Positions 38,750 through 50,032 of a stretch of 64,000 nucleotides of DNA are shown here, piece by piece (the first letter of the stretch is position 1; the number at the start of each line of letters is the position of its first letter). The notes under the pieces were generated by a model that was given only the letters and a program-made list of their open reading frames with translations, did not search any database and had not been told where the DNA came from. Source of the DNA: Oscarella lobularis (lineage: Eukaryota; Porifera; Homoscleromorpha; Homosclerophorida; Oscarellidae); contig NC_089182.1 of assembly GCF_947507565.1 (NCBI RefSeq), positions 3,100,001 through 3,164,000 of the forward strand. Direction: 5' to 3'. The position numbers and the translations under genes are program-made.

Positions 38750-41700
38750 ATGCGGAGAAGAGAAGAACCAATAACAGTCGACAAGCAGCCAGCAGCTCAT
38801 TGCTCTTTGTTCTCTCCTCAAGCCACATCCCAGCTCTGCCGAATCAGTCAATCAACGCCTCACGTCCAAATCCATGAGGTGGGGGTACTTGCACATCTCA
38901 TTGACAGAGATGACGATCTGATTTCTTCCGTGGGCAGACGTTTTTTAATAATCGTTTTTTTCGTTGGACTTCTGTCCGGCCGGGTCGATTCGAAGCCGCA
39001 GGTGAGCGGAAAAAAATCGTCCTGTGCACTATGCTAAATGCAACCGTTGTATAGGACATGAAGGATTTGGGCGTTCGAGCAAAGCGAGACGGCCACGGGG
39101 TAAAGATATAGTTTCGCATGTGACGAAGTTTATTCAGCTGGGCGCCGGCGACAGGCTGTTTGTTTGTGGTTTCGAATCGCGTTGCCGTCGCGCTTTCTCG
39201 GCACTCACTGGTGCCACTTAGTTCTGTTTTCCTCGTTCTTTTGCTTTATCGTGGTGTCGTTGCCTGGGGGCTCATCATGTTTTAGGTAGAGTCAGTTCAG
39301 GATGTAGCTTTATATCTTTTTTGTTGCCCGTCACTCGTTGCCTGAGGGCTCGTGCGCACGTAGAGTCAGCTCAGGATGCAACCGCATCTTTTTGCATGTC
39401 ACATCTTGATCTAATTATCTGTAATGTACATTTAGAGTGAAGAAGGAGCTACGTTGGTCAGGAGGAGTGTTTGATGAAAGATACTGTGTGTTTGATTTGC
39501 ATTCGTTTACTAGGATCCATTCAGCTTGGAAGCCTCAGGAAGCGGGGTGGGTTACATTTGAAGGAAAACCGTTACGCCCATTCATTGTGTATTTCTTTCT
39601 ATTCAGGTGATAGCTGAAAAGGGAGAAAGGGGAGAAAAAGGAGAAAAAGGAGCACTCGGAGAGAAGGTTTGATTCGCCGTACAAATAGGATATAGTCATT
39701 AGCCGTTTGTGTAGGGAGCTCCAGGCGAAAAAGGACATACTGGTGAAAAGGTACGAGAGAGCGCTATTTACGTTTATTGCCACGTGCTATTACTTATGGC
39801 TCTCTTCAGGGAAGTCCAGGAACTGACGTAATTACACCTTTATAAAGATCAGCAACTAGTTTATGTGTTTTTGGCATCAAAAGGGCAACGAAGGTCCTGG
39901 AGGCCCATCAGGTCAAAAGGGAGACAAAGGCGCACAGGTAAGGAAGCCGTTTCATTTGAAGAAATAAAAAGAACTCTGCTGCTGCTGCAGGGTTCAACCG
40001 GCGAACGAGGTATAAAAGGCGAAAAGGGAGCCATCGGCCTCCAAGGAAAGAAGGTAGAAACGCAAGATTACGTTGTTTTTTTACGCTATTTCTTATTGTA
40101 TCGAAGGGCCCTAGGGGAAAGCAAGGGCCGTCAGGACATAAGGTAACTATCGCGCGCAACGTGTGTGCGTGTATTGCGGTGACGGCTGTTTTCCAGGGTG
40201 ACGCAGGGGAAATGGGTTCGACAGGTCAGACAGGTGAAACCGGCCCGCAGGTACGTAGATCGAGTTACGTCACAAGATGGTCACAACAATCACGCGGGAT
40301 TTATTTCTCAGGGGCCGCAAGGAGAGCAAGGCCCGAAGGGAATCAGTGTCAGTATTATAAAAAAACGCGCAAAGTCAAAGAAATGAGAATGTTTATTAAT
40401 TAGGGAGACAAGGGAAGCCGAGGTCCCAACGGAACCACCGGTCTTCCTGGAGTCAACGGTACCAAAGGTGAGCCGGGAGAAAGAGGCGATACGGGAGAGA
40501 GCGGACCACAAGGCGAACAGGTCAATTCGATTTCATTGTGCAAATTATAAATAGATTAGTGTATTGTTTGCTTAGGGTCCGCAAGGAGAAGCGGGACCAC
40601 CTGGGGCTGACGGTGCAAACGGAACGACGGGCGAGAGGGGCCCGCCCGGAGATCAGGGGGTGGAGGGACCACCAGGCGCGAGTGGACCTCGGGGTCGAAA
40701 CGGAACAAAGGGAGACAAAGGCGACGAAGGACAGAAAGGCGAAAAAGGCGACTCTGTAATAGGCGAAAAGGGAGACGACGGCGATAAAGGAGATCCGGGT
40801 GAAAGCGGGACTCCTGGACGCCGAGGACCCAAGGGAGATGTCGGACAACCAGGTTTCAATGGTCTTCCAGGCGGTCCAGGGCTAAACGGGTCAGCCGGCG
40901 AGAAAGGGCCACCGGGCGACGATGGCGAAGACGGGACCCCAGGAGGACCCGGACCTCCTGGCAACGATGGACAACCCGGGGAGAAGGGAGAGCCCGGCCA
41001 ACCGGGCCTCCGAGGAACAGACGGCAGAAATGGAAGTGTTGGTGCGACGGGCGAAAAGGGAGACCAGGGCGAAAGAGGACATCGAGGACATCGTGGATTC
41101 AACGGAACAAAAGGCGAAAAGGGCGATCAGGGAGAGCGTGGAGCTACCGGCATTGAGGGGCCTAAAGGAGAACCTGGAAAAAACGGAACGAACGGAGCTC
41201 CGGGCCGAGATGGAACTGATGGGGATAATGGAGAGGATGGAACACCCGGGAGAAGAGGAGAGAAGGGTGATGTGGGTGAACCTGGACAAGACGGTATAAT
41301 CCTTTTTTTGCAGTGGTTTTACAAATGATTTATTTCTTGTGATTTTTTTAGGAACGAATGGCTTAATGGGGATGCCGGGATCTCAAGGACAAAAAGGAGA
41401 CGTTGGTCCAAGTGGACGCCCTGGTTTAAATGGAACAAGAGGAGAGAAAGGAGAGACGGGGAATAAAGGTCAATAGAATGGATTAATTTCGTGTGGTAGA
41501 GGATCTTTGTTACTTAGGTGAGCCCGGCGTTTCTGGACAGAGAGGAAACGATGGCGATAAGGGCGACGTGGGAGCACCAGGAACTCGAGGACCTCGTGGA
41601 CCACCGGGCAATGCCACAAAAGGCGACGCGGGAACTGATGGATTTCCAGGATCGAAAGGAGAGAAGGGTAAGCAAAGTTTTTTTTTGGGCGCGTTGCTTG

Positions 41701-44637
41701 CATTTTGACGATTTCTGTAGGCGATAGTGGAGTAGATGGACTTTCGGGAAAAGACGGCATTCCGGGTAGAAATGGAGTCCCAGGAGATACGGGCCCACCA
41801 GGAGAAAAGGGTGCTCGCGGCGATAATGGAACAACTGGAGAGCCTGGTCCTCCAGGCGTTCGGGGACCACAAGGAAATAGAGGACATAAGGGTGACACTG
41901 GAGCTCCAGGAATAAATGGAAGTAGCGGAACTGATGGAAATCCGGGACCGCAGGGACCACCTGGGCTAAAAGGTATAAACAATATTTATCTTTAAGTTAT
42001 TAATACTAGTTGGATATTGACGCAGGTGAGCCAGGAGATGACGGAGAACCAGGCGCGCGTGGGTTCAACGGTAGTAAGGGAGAACAAGGTAGACCGTCGA
42101 AGCCTATATGGCTTGGATTTAATTAAAAGTTATGTCTTTTAAGGTGATAAAGGAGAGAGAGGAGATGCAGGCGAAAATGGTCGTGACGGCCTACAGGGTC
42201 CTTCTGGTCCTCAAGGAGAACGAGGTGAAAATGGAACTAAGGGAGAACAGGTATGGTCTGCATAGTTTTAATTGCGTTATTGGGATTACTGGCGTCCTTG
42301 ATAGGGAGAGCTTGGTGAGAAAGGTGATATTGGTTCACCGGTAAGTGAGCAAACGTTTCTTCTTGGTTCTGTGTACTATCGGTAACATTGTAGGGAGAGA
42401 AGGGTGATCAAGGACATCCCGGAGAGCCCGGCGTTGATGGGAGTAATGGAACTGCCGGTCCACAAGGAATACAAGGTCGTACTGGCGATAAAGGAGAAAG
42501 TGGTGTAAAAGGAGATAGGGTAAATAGCGTACGACGTTGGCTTGAGACGTTTTGAGCCTGTCTGCGCACAACTTGTAGGGAGAACGAGGACGAAACGGCA
42601 CTCGCGGAGACAAAGGCTCAAAAGGAAACGGAGGAGAGAAGGGAGATCAAGGCAATGTTGGACCACAGGGTTCTCCGGGACAAAACGGGACGAAGGGAGA
42701 AATGGGAATGAAAGGGGAGTCTATCAAAGGAGAACCAGGAGAGTGTGGCTGTCCAACAAGTAATTGAACTAAGAAATAGTACAGATTTAAGTTGACTTTG
42801 TTGTTTTGTCGTTGTTTAGCGCCATCGCCAAACGCGACGGAAACAAAAGGAGGACCGCCTACCGGTGCTCCTGTGGAATTAGCTACGAAGGGCAAAGCAG
42901 GGGAGAAGGGACAAAAGGGCGAAAATGGCACACGAGGAGCCGATGGAGCAAAAGGAGAGAGAGGCGACGTCGGACCAGTTGGACCAAAGGGAGCAACAGG
43001 AGATCAAGGTGAAAAATTATCCTAAAACTTAAGAGAAAATTTGACTTGCTGTAGGCGAGACTGGAGAACGTGGTCAAGACGGTGGTCCTGGAATTGATGG
43101 AGACAATGGAACGAAGGGTACAACCGTAAGAGCAATCTACTGTTTTTGTTTAGTTTTGTTTATAAGGTGAGAAAGGAGAAAAGGGTATGGACGCGTTGCC
43201 TGGTTTTCCCGGAGACCAAGGCGTGCCAGGACCAGATGGACCCCAAGGACCTCGCGGAGAAAAAGGTCAGCGAGCGTTTGTTGGGTTTTTAATTAATTAA
43301 GTCTTATTGAGAGTGGCCTGATTAGGTATGAATGGTACTCGAGGAGAACAAGGTGGCGTAGGCCCACCTGGGGATAAAGGAGATACGGGAGAAAAAGGTG
43401 AATCAATAAAAATTTGAATTGTGCTTGGCGCCAAAGTTCCTTGCTTTGAAGGTGACAGGGGTGACGTTGGTGCAATCGGTCCACCTGGTAAAGACGGCGA
43501 AACCACTCCCGGCGAAAAGGGTCAACCGGGTGATAAAGGCGATACCGGCGACGCGGGACCGAGGGGACCGGAAGGTTCCGCTGGACCGCCAGGACCGCCA
43601 GGCAAAGCTGGTCCTGTGGGCGCCAAAGGAGAACCAGGAAATCCAGGTAGTTTAATATAATATCTGATTATATTTTACCACTTGCTGTTTAGGTTCTGGC
43701 GGCAGTCAAGGTCTGTAGCAGCAGCCTTGGGACAATTTTAATTTTCATATATCGCGTGTTTCTCATTCTCGTAGGTCCACCGGGTGCTTCGCTAATTCGC
43801 GTCGTGCGGCATTCGCTCTCGACCGATGTGCCAACTTGTCCTGACGGATTTAGCACCGAATACACGGGCTTTTCATTGTCGTTCTCTTATGGATACGGTT
43901 TTACAATTGGTAATAGGTCGTCCTCTAGCAATGCTAAAATGTTAATCAATTTTGCCTGCTAAGCTCAACCGCTTGGCGATCCCGGCTCCTGCCTGCGCAC
44001 GTTCAACAATCCTCCATTTGTAGCCTGCACTGAAAAAGAATGCGACTCTCAACGAAGAGCGGGCTCCAGGCAAGATATAACGAATTTGCACGAGAACGAC
44101 GTAATTTGAATCTCTACGCGCGCAGCTACTGGCTTTGGACTGGCGAGACAGCGGAAGACGTCGACATGAAAAGCAGTGATTTGTCAGCGGAACAGAGAGA
44201 AATGGCAAAGAGAGCAATTGCAAACAAAACGATCAGCAGATGTGCCGTCTGCAGCGGACAGGGCAACGTCAAAGTCTTGCACAGTCACACCACGGACCAG
44301 CCCAACTGCACTGACAGTTACAGCAGTATATGGGAAGGATACAGCTTCGGAGGCGTAAGAGCTGCAATGCTACCGCGAATCGACTCTAAGGAGATTATTT
44401 TTTTAGACTACCAGCTCTGTATCGTCGCAAGGCTCGCACGAGGTTTTATCTTCGACCGGATCTTGTCTTCCGAAGTACATGCAAACGCCGACTGTCGAGT
44501 GCACCGTTAAACACAGCTGTCGTACGAGCGATACGATTCGAGCCTTTTGGCTAACTGCTACCGACGTCGATTATTCGAAGTCTGGACCGGGATTGGGACG
44601 CACGAGCCGTTGCAGCGTCTGTCATCGCTTTTATTGA
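38750..44637 (+). CDS. Type IV collagen chain with C-terminal NC1 domain
   Basis: Basement-membrane network collagen. The start is uncertain: the first supported exon ends at ~39001 with a hydrophobic segment ([13 protein letters not shown]) serving as signal or anchor, and the first in-frame ATG is ~38750. A small exon at ~39053-39100 follows. Then many exons of 18 to ~740 nt encode Gly-X-Y triplets from ~39600 to ~43790, with interruptions as usual in type IV. The NC1 domain has both C4 lobes: lobe 1 [36 protein letters not shown] and RCAVCSG; lobe 2 [40 protein letters not shown] and RCSVCHRFY. Lobe 1 spans a GC-AG intron (44070-44125). True type IV collagen in this setting points to a basement-membrane-bearing sponge or other animal. 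Confidence 0.93.
44070..44125 (+). other. Non-canonical GC-AG intron, 56 nt, in the collagen NC1 domain
   Basis: CAG followed by gcaagata at the donor and gcgcag at the acceptor. Using it joins TCC-AG to C-TAC-TGG and gives [14 protein letters not shown], with the same Cys-to-SYWL spacing as other type IV collagens. Without it the frame appears broken. Confidence 0.8.
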
Positions 44638-44776
44638 GCGATTTTTAATGAACTTGTCCTAGGTTGATGTGAGTACGTGTGACTTTGTCAGTTTGGCATT
44701 CTTCCTTGGGTGTTTTTGTCGAATGGTTTTTAGATAGAAAAGTGTTTTTCGTTATTCATCCGGGACGCGCATAATC

Positions 44777-46094
44777 ATGGCGGGACTCCGCGTCGCACTT
44801 CTCGGTTGCGGCGTCGTGTCTCGCTACCATTTCGATGCCTACGTTAACTGCGGTCAACCCGTGAAGATCGTAGCCGCAATCGACGCGAAGAAACAGCTCG
44901 CCGACGCGTACGCGAAGCAATGCGGAGCGACGGTGAGAAGAAGCGATACATCGTAAACTCACTACATCGTCGGAACGTCTCTCTTCACCAGGCGTTCACG
45001 TCTCTCGACGAGGCTCTTTCGCAGTGCGATTTCGACGCCGTCGACGTCATGCTGCCGCACGATCTGCACGAATGGGCCGCCATTCGCTGTCTGAAGGCAG
45101 GCAAGCACGTTCTCTTGGAAAAACCCATGGCTACAACGCCCGACGGCTGTGCCGCTATACTGGAAGCAGCAGAAATGGCAGCAAAAAGCGGCGCAGTGTT
45201 CATGGTGTCAGAGAACGCCCAATATTGGCCAGAGGTACATCCGATTTCTAGTCAGTGTGTCTGTTACTCCTTTAGTCGTCCTCTTTACTAGGTAGTCAAG
45301 GCTAAAGAGTTGGTTGATGAAGGGATGATAGGATCTCTTTACTATGCTGAAGTCAATTACTGGGAAGACTCTTCTATGTACGTTGTTCTTCCCCTCTTGC
45401 AAGGTCGCATACTGTACTTGCGAGATATAGGCTAGAGTTCGACAAGACCGATTCAACTCACTGGACAATGAATCCGGAACGAATTGGCGGCGGCCTGCTG
45501 ATGGCTGGCTCGTCTCATTGGATGCGACCATTGCGTACGTGGTGAGGGAGAACGAATAATTATTATTGTTTTTCGCGTGACCTCCAAGTCTGTGAGACTA
45601 TAGGCTAGGCGAAGTCGACGAAGTAATAGGATTCACTTGTAATCCTCTACGGTATCGTTTGCCTGAGTCGTTTGAGACGGTGTGCAGCGCCCTGCTACGC
45701 TTTAAGGACGGACGACATGCATCGTTTAATGCTCAACTGTCGGATGGGCCACTGTCTGGGCAGCCCTACTTCCGGCTTCTGGGCTCTAAAGCAAGTCCAA
45801 GAGAGATTAATAATCAATTAATTATTAATAAATGTATAGGGGGAGATGACAATTGGTGGAGGATTTCGAGGTGGCTTGTATCTTCACACGGCGTCCAACA
45901 TGGACGGTCGACTAGTTCAGCCCGTTGAAGGCTACTTTGGCTCGTTTCTTCCTATGATTAGAGAATTTGTTTTGACAGCGCAAGGGCAGAAAAAGGCGGA
46001 CATTGATCCTGTGTACACCCTTGGTGAACCGCTCATCATGTGGGCAATTTATCGTTCGATGAAGAACAAAGCCTGGACAAAGGTGACCATTTGA
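44777..46094 (+). CDS. Gfo/Idh/MocA-family NAD(P)-dependent oxidoreductase
   Basis: Soluble sugar- or inositol-type dehydrogenase family. Starts MAGLRVALLGCGVVSRYH with the Rossmann GxGxxS motif. The second exon has VDVMLPHDLHEWAA and the hallmark LLEKPMATT (EKP) motif. Later exons give WEDSS, WTMNPERIGGGLLMAGSSHW (active-site region), GFTCNPLRYRLPESFETVCSALLRF, and a C-terminal GYFGSFLPMIREFV helix, ending KAWTKVTI. About six exons and ~365 residues, the usual family length. Substrate cannot be assigned from sequence. WDR70 starts 177 bp downstream on the same strand. Confidence 0.9.
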
Positions 46095-46232
46095 ATTAAA
46101 AACTAACTGATAAAGCTACTCATTTTTTTATTTTATACTTTTTTGATGCAAACTTAGCGCGCGCTAGAGCAACTCGTTGCGATTCTCTTGCGATGGATAC
46201 CGCGGGTAATAGCGTCTTTTCGGGACCGATAC

Positions 46233-46323
46233 GAGTCTGTCAGTGTGTTTTAGGTAGTGCCGATGTTGACATGGACGCTGTGATGGGATTCTCTGGCTTC
46301 GGGGGTTCGATTCCCACAGACTC
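46233..46323 (+). other. tRNA-like 91-nt element overlapping the WDR70 start (doubtful)
   Basis: Ends GAGTCTG/CAGACTC pair over 7 bp, a perfect B-box (GGTTCGATTCC) sits at the right distance, and TTTTCTTTT follows immediately. However no D-stem or convincing anticodon arm can be drawn, and bases 46271-46303 code the conserved WDR70 N-terminus. A degenerate tRNA-derived sequence is possible; a working tRNA is unlikely. Confidence 0.2.
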
Positions 46324-49051
46324 TTTTCTTTTCGAAAACAGCGTTCATTCTGCGTAGGCAAAAAGAGCGCTAGAAAGTTCGACGTCGAAGAAATGTTTCA
46401 AATGACTCGTCGAACAGCTCGGGAACTCATGTCGAAAGGAGCTTCCACCGGAGAAGAGGATCTACCAACAGTGGTAATAACAACGGTAAACAATCAAAGC
46501 GTTCGCGCTGTGAAATGCTCGTGTCGTCACTGTTCTGACTACTTGGCTACGTCTTAGAAAAGAGACGAGACTCGCGGCGAGAGCGAGACCACTGCTGAAG
46601 AAAAGGAAGATGATATGGAGAAAGAGGGTATGAATGAGGAGGAGGAAGACGTTGAAGACGAGGATATGGAATCAGATTTAGTTGGCGCGGACGACGAGGT
46701 TCGAGACAAAGGAGAAAACGCTGTATTGATTCTCTGATTTATCTACAGGAAGTGGAAGTTCGAATTCCCGTTTCGAATGAAGCGGTGCTGAATCACGGCT
46801 CGAGAGTGGTGAGATAGAAAACGGAATGGAAAAGAAATGCTCCATAGGACCATACTAGGTCTCGGCATTGAGCTTGGATCCTGCTGGGGCACGACTAGTT
46901 ACCGGAGGTTACGATTACGAAGTATATCTATTGACAAGTGCTCTGAAAGCGCATAAAGTATATATATTATTCCTCTAGGCTCGATTGTGGCACTTTTCTG
47001 CAATGGACTCTAGTCTCAGACCATTTCGATCAATTGAGCCGCAAGAAGGGTAAAAATGAAAATACGCCTCAAGTCTTCTTTAATTAATTAATTAATTAAT
47101 TAATCGTTCTATATCCCAGGCATCAGATTCATTCTCTTCAGTACAGCAATACAGGCGATACGATTCTGATTGCGACGGGCTCCGCCCAAGCGAAGGTCGT
47201 CACGCGAGATGGCCTCGAAGTGTTGGAGTGCGTGAAAGGCGATCAATATCTAACGGACATGTCCAACACGAAAGGCCACGTTGCGATGTTGACGGGAGCC
47301 CATTGGCATCCCAAGGACAAGGAAGAATTTCTGACGTCATCGCACGACGGGTAGAAAAATCAGACGACTGTGACGAGAAGCGGCTCAGAGAATTACATAA
47401 TTTTATTGATAGTACGTTGAGATTGTGGGGAGTTCAATATCACGCGGATCGCAAGAGAAATATTCACACTATAAAGGCAAGGAATCGGCAAGGTATGTGT
47501 AGATGAAAGAGCGTCTTATTTGATTGACATTGATATTTGCTGCAGGAAGAAAAATTCCTGTCACTGCCTGTTGCTATTCGAAAGACGGACAACTCCTTGC
47601 CGGAGCCTGTAAGGTAGGCAGCAAAACAGTCTTTGAAAAGAGCGCTAAAAACGAATATTCTATAATACAAGGACGGTGGTATTTACGTGTGGAAAAGCAA
47701 AGGCCCATACGTGAGTAGATATCGTTCTTTCTCCCATCTCGCTTTTTTCTTCTTTTTCTTTAGGTTCGGCCTGTCATGTCGCAATCCGCCGCTCATGTGG
47801 CCGGCACCGAAGCGTCGTCGCTTGTGTTTGCGTACGACAATCGGACGCTCGTGTCTCGCGGCGGCGACGACACCGTCAAACTGTGGGACGTGCGTCAATT
47901 CAAGACGCCCGTTCACATTGCTCAGAACCTTACGAATATTTATCCAATGTAGAAAAATTTACGGAAATGAAGTCGTCTATGTTCTTCACTTCTTCTTATA
48001 GGACCAATTGTACTTTCAGTCCTGACGAAAAGCTTGTTGTTACTGGGACATCGATACCGAAAGGAGAGGTACAGTACAGTCAGTAGGGAATACGTGTGGT
48101 CTTAGAATGGGCTGGCTTGTTTTAGGGGAATGGGTCTCTGGTTTTTCTTGAGCGTAATTCATTTGAAAAAGTTCACGAGATCAGCATTAACGAAGCGGTA
48201 TTTCGGATTATTTCTGGCTGTCGATCTCAGGATCAATTATTCGTTTTCTTAGAGTGCCGTTTGTACGCTGTGGCATCCAAAATTGAACCAGATTCTAACG
48301 TCCACTAGCAGCGGTCAGGTGCGCGTCCTCTTCAATCCCAAGCGCAGTCAGAGGTAATGTTCAGCCGTCTGGCGAGAAAGGAGACGTGAGTAGTGAGTGC
48401 CTTTTTAGGGGCGTTATTATGAGTCTGGCTAACAAGAGGCGAACGGAATCGACTGACATCGGTCCAGCTCACGGAGAGGTGTACACGCGTACGTCTAAAA
48501 CGCTTGGGGAGGTTTGAATAGAAGATTTATCTTCTCCTTTCTTTAGCCTATTCAATCGATTTTTTCAAAGAAGTAAGGCCTGAATCGCTCAAGAAGAAAA
48601 GGGACAGAGAGCGAAGAGCTCCCTACAAGACCAAGCGGCCTGATCCTCCCATAGACACAGGTACAAAGAAGGACGTCATATATAGATAGAGACTGCAGTT
48701 TTTTTTCATGTGTCCCCAGGAAAGCAGGGTCGAGTTGGAGGCGGAAAGAGTCTGGCTTCGTACATAGTCAAGAATATTGCCGTGAGGAGCATGGATAGAG
48801 AAGATCCGAGACAGGCACTTCTTCGACATGCCGATGCTGCTCTCAAGGATCCCTACTGGGTTGCACCGGCGTACTCAAGGCAAGTCGCACTGGCCATGGT
48901 TTGTATCTCAGAGACGTTTTGTCTGCGTAGAACTCAGCCTCATACGAAATTTCGCAATCCAGACGAGCAGGATTATGATCCAACAAAATCAAAGATGCGA
49001 CTGATCAAGGATGCCGAAGAGCGCGGCCACAATCCCCTCAAGCCGACATAG
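46271..49051 (+). CDS. WDR70: WD-repeat protein WDR70
   Basis: Nuclear WD40 protein linked in other animals to H2B ubiquitylation and DNA-end resection. Exon 1 codes MDAVMGFSGFG and joins KKSARKFDVEEMFQMTRRTA, the conserved MGFxGFGKKxRxFDxxxMFxxTRR opening of WDR70. An acidic stretch (46610-46700) precedes about six WD repeats: LVTGGYDYEVYLW, HPKDKEEFLTSSHDGTLRLW, PVTACCYSKDGQLLAGACKDGGIYVW, NRTLVSRGGDDTVKLWDVRQ, MTNCTFSPDEKLVVTG, and SAVCTLWHPKLNQILTSTSSGQV. The C-terminus has the family-specific KRPDPPIDTGKQGRVGGGKSLASYIVKNI (split by an intron) and HADAALKDPYWVAPAYS, ending HNPLKPT. Orthology is clear. Confidence 0.93.
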
Positions 49052-49129
49052 TAACCCGTGGAGTCACACACACACACACAAAAAAAGCGTTCAATTAAAA
49101 TAAAAATCTAAATAAATACTCTGCTATCG

Positions 49130-49975
49130 CTATCTAGGGTGAGACCGATTCCATTCGACGCAGTCGGCGTACTTCACCATCGTACCACCGAATATGTCAA
49201 GAGCGCTCCCAAACGACAAATCGACTCGTCCCTGGGAAAGTCTATCGACCGTTTCGAGATCCCGGATGTCGCGACCCCCGCCCGCGTACGTGCACGGCAC
49301 CGGCGACCAGGCGGCGAGCCGACGCACCAACTCCTCGTCGATGCCGCGACACAGACCCTCGACGTCGGCGGCGTGCACGAGAAACTCGGCGCAACGACGC
49401 CCGATCGTTTCGAACGCGTTGGCGTTCAATTCCAAATCGGAGATCGTCTGCCAGCGATTCGTCGCGACGAACCACGAAAGGGGCCCCCCCTCTCCGCGAC
49501 CGCGTCGACAGCTCAAATCGACGACGAGCCGATCGCGACCAAGGCGCTCGCTCAATCGATCGAGTCGCTCCCAATCGAATCGGCGTCCGTCGTCGCGAAA
49601 GAGCCATGACGTCACGATCACCTTATCGGCTCCCGCTTCGAGCCAGCGCGCGCAGTTTTCGTCGTCGACGCCGCCGCCGAGTTGGAGACCGCGCGGCCAC
49701 GCGGCGAGAGCTTCGCGTGCCGCTTCGTCGTTTCCTCGACCGAGTTTTATCACGTGTCCGCCTTGTAGATTGTCGGCGCGGTAGAGACGAGCGAAATGCC
49801 CGGCCCCCTATCGATGCAACGGCGCGTTTTTCTTCGTCGAACGAAGAGCGAAACGATTTTATACCAGATCGGTCGTGAAATTAGTCTTCAAAGTCGATGT
49901 TTGTAGCGTTCCGCCGACAATCTGCTTTACTTTTCCCTCGTGGAGGTCGATGCAGGGACGAAAGTGCGTAGGCAT
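49130..49975 (-). CDS. HIS6: HIS6-type ProFAR isomerase (histidine biosynthesis)
   Basis: Isomerises ProFAR to PRFAR, the fourth step of histidine biosynthesis, a pathway animals are generally held to lack. Two exons join through a 57-nt intron (49808-49864). Exon 1 [24 protein letters not shown] has the catalytic Asp (CIDLH). Exon 2 has [106 protein letters not shown] and [14 protein letters not shown]. This matches fungal/plant HIS6 almost block for block rather than typical bacterial HisA. Length (~263 aa) is normal and all barrel motifs are intact. The spliceosomal intron and flanking animal genes argue against contamination. Confidence 0.92.
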
Positions 49976-50032
49976 GCTCTTCTCTCTAGCGCACGTGCGT
50001 GCGTCGGTCCGTCGTCGCGCTGTGGCGTTCCT
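49976..50032. promoter_or_regulatory. 57-bp divergent interval between HIS6 and kinesin-like starts
   Basis: The two start codons are only 57 bp apart. Promoters must overlap one or both 5' exons. No TATA box is seen. Confidence 0.5.

Noticed and set aside
40653-41102. Minus-strand Pro/Ser/Phe ORFs in the collagen region
   Set aside because: Antisense reading of Gly-X-Y codons gives a false collagen-like pattern.
44041-44130. Apparent frameshift in the collagen NC1 domain
   Set aside because: A 56-nt GC-AG intron restores the frame and the family spacing.
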